Below, piece after piece: positions 7,356 to 11,853 of a stretch of 11,853 nucleotides of DNA. Position 1 is the stretch's first letter. Every line of letters starts with the position of its first letter. The stretch is from assembly GCA_017885485.1 (NCBI GenBank), contig JAFNFZ010000269.1, positions 1-11,853 on the forward strand. Reading direction: 5' to 3'. Source of the stretch: Chloroflexota bacterium (lineage in GTDB: Bacteria; Chloroflexota; Dehalococcoidia; UBA2247; RBG-13-53-26). Under the pieces are notes generated by a model. That model was not told the origin of the DNA. It was given only the letters and a program-made list of their open reading frames with translations, and did not search any database. The position numbers and the translations under genes are program-made.

Positions 7356-7547
7356 ATCAAACCACGTCTCAACACCAGCAAGGAGAGACGGCCAGCCAGA
7401 GGTGGCCAAGGCAGTTCCTCAGGGTCACGAGAGGCAACTGTGACAGCCCGAGGGGGTTCTGAGACGTGGTTGATAGGTGATCCGTGTATCCTGCAGGCTG
7501 AAGAGAGAAATCACCAGGCCGCCAGCAGCCATGCAGGAGTCTCCCAA
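7356..7547 (+). ncRNA. Candidate structured leader RNA (riboswitch-like) before the zinc-ribbon gene
   Basis: A 12-bp perfect inverted repeat (7360-7371 with 7460-7471) extends past one bulged A to 15 bp (7356-7474) and encloses about 88 bases. Inside are a hairpin GGCCA/TGGCC (7390-7394 with 7403-7407, extended by CC/GG across a bulged G) and a hairpin CAGTTCCTC/GAGG-C-AACTG (7412-7420 with 7431-7440). The loop of the second holds GTCAC (7424-7428), able to pair with GTGAC (7440-7444) as a pseudoknot. Downstream a 12-bp stem with one bulge (7489-7500 with 7526-7538) pairs four bases of the AGGAG ribosome binding site (7535-7539), and its loop holds ATCACC (7510-7515), complementary to GGTGAT (7476-7481). 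An aptamer plus expression-platform layout is the inference. No known riboswitch consensus was recognised. The alternative is a small mobile element with terminal inverted repeats. Confidence 0.42.
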
Positions 7548-7931
7548 ATGGTAACAGAACCGCAAGTCACGCGCGGGTCATCCGCGCCGAAGAGCAGCTC
7601 TTGCCATCATGAGGCCATCGAGCCTCCCAATGTCACCAACATCGCCTACAAGCGCGTGAAGAAGGCCAGGCCGGCCCAGGGCAAGCCGACTTCCGGCGAA
7701 GTAAGCATGCGGTGGTTCCCCTGCAGCGAAGCCAACACCTGGCACATCATCGGCCCCTGTCCACAGTGCCGACACACCAAGTGGGGGCTGTTGCTGGGCA
7801 CGATGGACGGCAGTTTCAGCGGTCTGGTCAGGACCCGGTGTGCTGCCTGCGACAACGAGCTCTACTACTACGTTGATGCCCGACACCGCCAGATATGGCG
7901 GAGGGAGCACATCGAGGCAATCAGAGACTAG
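7548..7931 (+). CDS. Small zinc-ribbon protein of unknown function
   Basis: 127 residues if started at ATG 7548, which has AGGAG (7535-7539) eight bases upstream. The C-terminal half carries a clear zinc ribbon: CPQC (71-74) and CAAC (98-101) separated by 23 residues, a four-Cys metal site, followed by NELYYYVDARHRQIWRREH. The first 50 residues are Ser/Pro/Lys-rich and look disordered. The frame stays open back to a GTG at 7440, but that would place coding sequence across the base-paired leader. An internal ATG at 7708 (MRWFPC) would give a 74-residue protein that is almost only the ribbon. No enzyme motif is visible; nucleic-acid or protein binding is the usual role of such ribbons, but no target can be named. 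It stops with TAG. Confidence 0.55.
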   Translation: MVTEPQVTRGSSAPKSSSCHHEAIEPPNVTNIAYKRVKKARPAQGKPTSGEVSMRWFPCSEANTWHIIGPCPQCRHTKWGLLLGTMDGSFSGLVRTRCAACDNELYYYVDARHRQIWRREHIEAIRD

Positions 7932-8219
7932 ACGGCCTCTCCTCAAAGCACCATCTGGCCGGATCTCTCAGTCTGTCCCCTTTTGAGCTAACCTTGTCCC
8001 CATAGCTGAAGCTCCCCCATTGCAGCCAATGGATTCCACCCTCGTTTGCATCGTTCTCCATCAGCGCGGATTCACAGCCAGCAAAGGCACAGCATTTTCC
8101 CTGCTGAATGATGAATGACGTGGGGACGGATGGGGTATCATTGACATCAGCCAAATGGAGTGTCACAATATATCTAACAATAACAGTAACCATTATTATC
8201 TTAGGTAAGGAGGGTTAGA
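7932..8219 (+). other. Non-coding stretch with GTCCCC inverted repeats
   Basis: No gene seen. TCTGTCCCC (7972-7980) and GGGGACGGA (8122-8130) form an inverted pair with 8 of 9 matches about 140 bases apart, and TTGTCCCC recurs at 7994-8001. Inside lies a perfect small hairpin CCATTG-CAGC-CAATGG (8017-8032). This may be a relic of a small transposable element. The right end holds the promoter of the next gene. Confidence 0.35.
8141..8169 (+). promoter_or_regulatory. Sigma-70-type promoter of the DUF5661-like gene
   Basis: Perfect -35 TTGACA (8141-8146), a 17-base spacer and -10 CACAAT (8164-8169, 4/6) inside an AT-rich stretch. Transcription would begin near 8176, about 44 bases before the ATG. 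It may also drive the hydrolase gene 34 bases after the DUF5661-like gene. Confidence 0.55.
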
Positions 8220-8657
8220 ATGAAGCTGCCAGAGTACATATCCAAAGCAGAGGTGAAGAGAGTATGCAAAGCTCTCAGATTGAGGGATTGGACCGGGCTG
8301 AAAACGCCCACCGTCACGAAGGAGGAGGCATCCCTGATACTGAAGATAGTGAACACTGAAGGCATGAAGATACCGGTGGAGGAGTTCAAGGCAGGTCTTG
8401 AGGTGGAACTGGAGCATGGCACCAGGTATAAAGACGCCAACGTGACCAACAACCATCCCATACTGACGGGCATGATCGTTCTGGCACACCTCAAGGAGGC
8501 CATGGACTACTACGAGCGTCTAGAGGTAGCGGAGATCGAGGGCGATCTGCTTAAAGCGGTCAAGGGGCGTGATGCCAAGAAGATGGAGTCCAAGTACAGG
8601 AAGCTGGCCACGGCCCAGGCTTCGCTCTGGAAGACGGTAGCCAAAGAACTGGGGTGA
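8220..8657 (+). CDS. DUF5661-like small protein
   Basis: 145 residues. The central block EEFKAGLEVELEHGTRYKD (54-72), ANVTNNHPILTGMIVLAHL (73-91) and KEAMDYYERLE (92-102) matches what I recall of the DUF5661 signature: a GLEVELEHG segment, an NVTND-like turn, a TGKIALAHL helix and a DYYxRLE ending. The family occurs in bacteria and phages and has no known function. The C-terminal 40 residues are highly charged and helical. The start is secure: AAGGAGG (8207-8213) lies six bases before the ATG, behind a good promoter. It stops with TGA 34 bases before the hydrolase start, so the two are probably cotranscribed. Confidence 0.75.
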   Translation: MKLPEYISKAEVKRVCKALRLRDWTGLKTPTVTKEEASLILKIVNTEGMKIPVEEFKAGLEVELEHGTRYKDANVTNNHPILTGMIVLAHLKEAMDYYERLEVAEIEGDLLKAVKGRDAKKMESKYRKLATAQASLWKTVAKELG

Positions 8658-8691
8658 ACCGGCAGGCCTGCACCTGCAGGAGCTTGTCACT

Positions 8692-9552
8692 TTGGCTGAA
8701 GGCACCATCAGAACCATCACCACCAACAACATTCCGTTTGCCTGCCTCGAAAGAGGGACAGGGCCGCTGGTGCTTTGCCTTCACGGATTCCCGGATACCG
8801 CTTTCAGCTTTGAGGAAACCCTGACCCACCTGGCCGGGGCGGGCTATCACGCAGTGGCCCCTTTCATGCGTGGCTACCACCCCACGGGTCTGGCGGCAGA
8901 CGGCAACTACTCAGTCCTCAGTCTGGCCGAGGATATCCTGGCGCTGACCGCCAGCCTCGGTCATGAGCGCGTATCGGTAATAGGCCACGACTGGGGGGCA
9001 TTCGCGGCATATACGGCGGCAAACCTGCACCCCGATAGAATCGACCGTCTGGTGCTCATGTGTGTGCCGCATATGCACGCCACCCACCTTACCCTGTCCC
9101 AGCTTCGGAAGTCCTGGTATGTCTTCTTCTTTCAATTGCCGTGGCTACCCGAGCGCGTCGTGCGGCGACACGACTTCGCCTTCATTGATCGGCTCTACCG
9201 GAGATGGTCGCCCAATTGGGACCCAGCGGGGTTCGATCTGGCAGCGGTGAAGAAAGCGCTGGCAACGCCGGGCGGTCTCAAAGCGGCTCTGGCCTACTAC
9301 AGGTCCATGATCCGTGGGGCATCAAAGGAACAACGGGGCATCATGGCTCAACAGACCACGGTGCCCACTCTGTACGTGGTGGGAGAAGCAGACGGCAGTG
9401 TCAGCACCGACCAGTTTGCCGATGTAGAGAAAGCCTTTACCAGCTACATTGAGGTGGTCCGCTTCCCAAGAGTGGGCCATTTCCCTCACCGTGAGAACTT
9501 CCCCCTGTTCTGGCAGAAGGTCCAGCCCTTCCTGGAACGCAAATTCGCCTGA
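8692..9552 (+). CDS. Alpha/beta hydrolase, epoxide-hydrolase type
   Basis: 286 residues, cytoplasmic. It shows the full alpha/beta-hydrolase set: oxyanion motif HGFP (31-34), nucleophile elbow GHDWGA with Asp100, probable acid Asp234 in VVGEADGSVS, and catalytic His263 in RVGHFPHRENF. An Asp nucleophile means an epoxide hydrolase or haloalkane dehalogenase rather than an esterase. The cap carries SWYVFFFQLPWLPE (Tyr143) and ALAYYR (Tyr202/203), the paired cap tyrosines that activate the epoxide ring, so epoxide hydrolase is favoured. The substrate is unknown. The start is TTG at 8692, nine bases after AGGAG (8678-8682); no in-frame ATG precedes the beta-strand sequence. Probably cotranscribed with the DUF5661-like gene. 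Confidence 0.85.
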   Translation: MAEGTIRTITTNNIPFACLERGTGPLVLCLHGFPDTAFSFEETLTHLAGAGYHAVAPFMRGYHPTGLAADGNYSVLSLAEDILALTASLGHERVSVIGHDWGAFAAYTAANLHPDRIDRLVLMCVPHMHATHLTLSQLRKSWYVFFFQLPWLPERVVRRHDFAFIDRLYRRWSPNWDPAGFDLAAVKKALATPGGLKAALAYYRSMIRGASKEQRGIMAQQTTVPTLYVVGEADGSVSTDQFADVEKAFTSYIEVVRFPRVGHFPHRENFPLFWQKVQPFLERKFA

Positions 9553-9578
9553 CAGCCACGGCCCTCTGCATCAATCAA

Positions 9579-9607
9579 TTGACGATCTGCTGGCTGCGGT
9601 GTACACT
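9579..9607 (+). promoter_or_regulatory. Promoter of the ABC exporter operon
   Basis: -35 TTGACG (9579-9584, 5/6), a 17-base spacer and -10 TACACT (9602-9607, 4/6). The predicted start point (about 9614-9616) lies only 6-8 bases before the ATG at 9622. Confidence 0.55.
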
Positions 9608-9621
9608 GCAGAGCCACACAC

Positions 9622-10554
9622 ATGGATGAGTTCGTTGTTGAGACCCACGAACTGACCAAGCGATACGGGTCCATACTTGCTGTTGACAGTCTATCAATTC
9701 AGGTGCCTCGTGGTGGTGTCTTCGGCCTTCTCGGCCCCAATGGCTCCGGCAAGACCACAACCATGAGCATGCTGCTGGGACTGGTTGCCCCCACCTCTGG
9801 GACCTTCCGCCTTCTGGGCCATGATTCTAACGGTGGGTTACAGGAGGCTCTCCACCACGTGGGTGCTATCGCCGAAAGCCCGGCCTTCTATCCCTACCTT
9901 TCGGGTCGGGCAAACCTGCAATACTTCCAGGGCATCATCGGCCGCGGCGATTCCAGAGATATCGAACGTTTGCTTGAGTTGGTCGGCCTTTCCAGTCGCG
10001 CCCACAGCAAGTTCTCCACTTACTCCCAGGGCATGAAGCAGCGATTGGGCATCGCCTGTGCTATGCTCGGTGACCCGGATCTGCTCTTCCTGGACGAGCC
10101 GACAAACGGGCTGGACCCTGCGGGTATGGCAGAGGTGCGGGATCTCATACGCCGCCTCAGCGGGGAAGGACGCACCGTGTTGCTCTCCAGTCACCTGCTC
10201 CATGAAGTGGAGCAGGTATGCGACCGCGTGGCCATCATGTCGCGGGGGCGACTCATAGCTCAGGGCGCCATCCGTGATCTGCTGCGACGGCGGGGAGCTG
10301 TCCGGCTGAGCACCACCGATGATGCCAGAGCTGCCGGCATTGTCTCAGCGCTCCCTTGGGTGACCGCGGTTACGGCTGAGAATGGGTACTTGATGGCTGA
10401 GTCGCCGCCGGAGAGGTCATGGGAATTGACCAAAGCCCTCGCGGAGCATGGCGTGGCCGTGAAGGAAATGGCGCCGGTCGAGGACTCTCTGGAACGCTAC
10501 TTTCTGGAAGTCACGGGCGACGACAGCTCTTCTACGCATGGGAGAGCCCCATGA
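9622..10554 (+). CDS. ABC transporter ATP-binding protein, bacitracin/lantibiotic-export-like
   Basis: 310 residues, the cytoplasmic ATPase of a two-gene exporter. Walker A GPNGSGKT (38-45), signature YSQGMKQRLGIA (134-145), Walker B DLLFLDEP (153-160), D-loop GLDP and switch His191 in SSHLLHEVE are all intact. The Q-loop region reads GAIAESPAFYPYLSG, with Glu85 where most ABC proteins have Gln. That Glu and the following ESPAFYPYL phrase are typical of BcrA-type ATPases of antimicrobial-peptide resistance exporters, which suggests but does not prove the substrate class. Residues 230-310 form an extra domain common in this family. There is no Shine-Dalgarno before ATG 9622; the promoter position implies a near-leaderless mRNA. 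The TGA stop overlaps the permease ATG (ATGA). Confidence 0.93.
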   Translation: MDEFVVETHELTKRYGSILAVDSLSIQVPRGGVFGLLGPNGSGKTTTMSMLLGLVAPTSGTFRLLGHDSNGGLQEALHHVGAIAESPAFYPYLSGRANLQYFQGIIGRGDSRDIERLLELVGLSSRAHSKFSTYSQGMKQRLGIACAMLGDPDLLFLDEPTNGLDPAGMAEVRDLIRRLSGEGRTVLLSSHLLHEVEQVCDRVAIMSRGRLIAQGAIRDLLRRRGAVRLSTTDDARAAGIVSALPWVTAVTAENGYLMAESPPERSWELTKALAEHGVAVKEMAPVEDSLERYFLEVTGDDSSSTHGRAP

Positions 10555-11399
10555 TGGCCCATGTAATGAACCTGACACGATGGGAGTGGTACAAGCTGCG
10601 GCGGCGCTGGCTGCCGTGGATTATGCTGGCCCTTATGCTGGTTGTCTCGCAGGCATACGTATGGGGGAGCTATGCCTTCAATCGCAGCACGCAGAGCAGC
10701 GACGCCTACTCGAACTTCACCCTGCCTGGAAGCATCCCCAATGCTCTTGGCTTGGTCCACGGCATTGGCATCTTTCTCATTGTGATTCTCACCGCCTCCG
10801 TTCTGGGGACTGAGTACCGTTGGAGAACGCTTCGTTCCATTCTCGCCAGGGGCACGGGGCGCTGGCAGTACCTGGCCAGCAAGGTGATGCTGCTGGCACT
10901 GCTGGTGGGAGCCGCTCTCCTGGTCGTAACAGCGCTCGCCGCCGTCAGCAGCCTGATTGCCGCAGCTCTGGCTGGTGACGCTCCCGTGGGATCCTCATCC
11001 GAGGCGCGATGGATCGATGTGCCAATTGCCCTTGGCAAAGGCTGGTTCGGCCTTCTGCCTTACATAGCTCTGACTGGATTCTTCACCGTGCTGACCACTT
11101 CGTCGGCGGCCGGAACGGCCATCTCGCTGGTCTATTACTATGCTGAGTCAATTATCGCGGCCATCTTCCTTAACGTCTTCACATGGTTCGAGACAGTGGC
11201 TTCCTATCTGCTGGGCCGCAACGTCACCGCCTGGATGACATCAGGAGATGATGGAATGGCGGTGAACTTCATCTTCGGCGGAAGGTTCGGCACATTCCCC
11301 GGCGCGCTTCACGCTTTCCTGGTCCTGATGGTCTACATTCTAGCGCTGGGCGGTCTAGCCCTCTGGCTCTTTCGACGACGGGATTTGACCGGGGCCTGA
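10551..11399 (+). CDS. ABC-2 type transporter permease
   Basis: 282 residues starting at ATG 10551, which overlaps the ATPase stop by ATGA; a second ATG follows directly, and GGGAG lies upstream. The frame is open further upstream inside the ATPase gene, but that segment is not membrane-like. About six membrane segments are visible: near residues 18-38 (after the basic WYKLRRR), 64-86, 108-140, 166-190, 198-218 and 252-274, the last ending in LFRRRDLTG. The second segment is followed by GTEYRWRTLRSILARG, the conserved cytoplasmic coupling motif of ABC-2 permeases that contacts the ATPase. A hydrophilic outside loop lies around 145-160. It is the membrane half of the exporter; the substrate is not readable from sequence. 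Confidence 0.92.
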   Translation: MMAHVMNLTRWEWYKLRRRWLPWIMLALMLVVSQAYVWGSYAFNRSTQSSDAYSNFTLPGSIPNALGLVHGIGIFLIVILTASVLGTEYRWRTLRSILARGTGRWQYLASKVMLLALLVGAALLVVTALAAVSSLIAAALAGDAPVGSSSEARWIDVPIALGKGWFGLLPYIALTGFFTVLTTSSAAGTAISLVYYYAESIIAAIFLNVFTWFETVASYLLGRNVTAWMTSGDDGMAVNFIFGGRFGTFPGALHAFLVLMVYILALGGLALWLFRRRDLTGA

Positions 11400-11581
11400 C
11401 AGCCACTAGTGCCGGCACGACAGTCCATTGGTCTCTCGGGACTACACCTGGTCAATAGGCAGCAAGCCGTCTTCGAGCACTGTCTCTGACCACCACAAGT
11501 TGCTTTTCCGTGCCTTTCGGCCTGGATTCAGCTTGAGACTGGGGCTTTAGGGGCTGGAGACTGAGGGTTCTGCAATGAAAA
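11400..11581. other. Convergent intergenic stretch between exporter and tRNA-Ile
   Basis: No gene and no 23S rRNA 5' end is seen. It contains a 10-bp palindrome GTGCCGGCAC (11409-11418), AGTCC/GGACT arms around 11423-11442, and GAGACTG repeated near 11535 and 11557. No hairpin plus T-run terminator is clear on either strand. Confidence 0.5.
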
Positions 11582-11655
11582 TGGGCCATTGTGGTCTCGA
11601 ACCACAGACCTCAGTCTTATCAGGACTGCGCTCTAACCAACTGAGCTAATGGCCC
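11582..11655 (-). tRNA. tRNA-Ile (anticodon GAT)
   Basis: 74 bases read on the minus strand from 11655: a 7-bp acceptor stem GGGCCAT/ATGGCCC, D arm GCTC/GAGC, anticodon arm CAGTC-CTGATAA-GACTG with GAT, a 5-base variable region, T arm TGTGG-TTCGAGA-CCACA, and discriminator A. No CCA is encoded. It sits in the spacer downstream of the 16S rRNA gene, the usual place for tRNA-Ile, but no 23S gene follows within 180 bases. Confidence 0.96.
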
Positions 11656-11667
11656 ACGCACGTGTAG

Positions 11668-11697
11668 AGTATATGTACCGCCCGAACAGGGTGTCAA
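11668..11697 (-). promoter_or_regulatory. Near-consensus promoter directly upstream of tRNA-Ile
   Basis: On the minus strand: -35 TTGACA (11697-11692, perfect), an 18-base spacer and -10 TATACT (11673-11668, 5/6). The predicted start lies near 11661, a few bases before the mature tRNA 5' end at 11655. Confidence 0.55.
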
Positions 11698-11742
11698 GGC
11701 GACGCGCTCGGGCAACAAAAAACCTTAACTCCTGGATAGTGG

Positions 11743-11767
11743 AAGGAAGAAAGAGGTTTTCTTCCTT
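11743..11767 (-). other. Perfect 10-bp hairpin in the 16S-tRNA spacer
   Basis: AAGGAAGAAA (11743-11752) and TTTCTTCCTT (11758-11767) are exact complements around a 5-base loop. On the transcribed strand the 3' arm is U-rich and a T6 run follows about 18 bases later. It may be an rRNA processing signal or a weak terminator. Confidence 0.5.
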
Positions 11768-11839
11768 GCTTGACTATGTACTTTGTATGCTCTGACTCCC
11801 CGTATCGGAGAGACCGACCTAGGAGTGTTTATCTCCCTA

Positions 11840-11853
11840 GAAAGGAGGTGATC
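11840..11853 (-). rRNA. rrs: 16S rRNA gene, extreme 3' end
   Basis: The last bases of the window are the reverse complement of GATCACCTCCTTT, the universally conserved 16S 3' end that holds the anti-Shine-Dalgarno sequence. Only about 14 bases are inside the window; the gene continues to the right. Its CCTCC matches the strong GGAGG ribosome binding sites seen here. Confidence 0.88.

Noticed and set aside
10419..10550. Upstream extension of the permease frame inside the ATPase gene
   Set aside because: The 44 extra residues are Gly/Arg-rich and not membrane-like; ATG 10551 with the ATGA overlap is the natural coupled start.
1..11853. CRISPR array or complete insertion sequence
   Set aside because: No regularly spaced direct repeats and no transposase or integrase gene were found.

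Overview
This window most likely comes from a Chloroflexota genome of the Dehalococcoidia type. That placement is inferred from moderately high G+C, the gene content, and an rRNA layout in which a 16S rRNA gene and tRNA-Ile are not followed by a 23S gene. Dehalococcoides is known to have a 16S gene unlinked from its 23S-5S pair. No marker protein settles the lineage.

Left part (1-5320, all minus strand): a DNA-end-processing and restriction cluster. Read in the direction of transcription it is (i) an Mrr-type restriction endonuclease broken by an in-frame TAG at codon 26, (ii) an AddB-like protein with a C-terminal PD-(D/E)XK nuclease, and (iii) an AddA/UvrD-like helicase that overlaps the AddB-like gene by ATGA and runs off the left edge. 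Positions 5321-5964 hold no convincing gene. They contain a candidate promoter for the broken mrr gene and a tRNA-like 3'-half fragment.

Middle part (5965-9552, all plus strand): short accessory genes. These are an orphan nucleotidyltransferase-fold protein, a small LiaF C-terminal-like protein with its own TATAAT promoter, a small zinc-ribbon protein, a DUF5661-like protein with a good sigma-70 promoter, and an epoxide-hydrolase-type alpha/beta hydrolase. About 230 bases before the zinc-ribbon gene form an unusually structured leader. A 15-bp stem closes a domain with two internal hairpins and a possible pseudoknot, followed by a 12-bp hairpin that buries the Shine-Dalgarno sequence. It resembles a cis-regulatory RNA and matches no riboswitch class I can recognise. 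It is the best candidate here for something undescribed.

Right part (9579-11399, plus strand): a two-gene ABC-2 exporter. Its ATPase appears to be made from a nearly leaderless mRNA, and its permease is coupled by an ATGA overlap. It converges on the rRNA locus (minus strand): the 3' end of 16S rRNA at the right edge, a spacer with a perfect 10-bp hairpin, and tRNA-Ile(GAT) behind what looks like its own near-consensus promoter.
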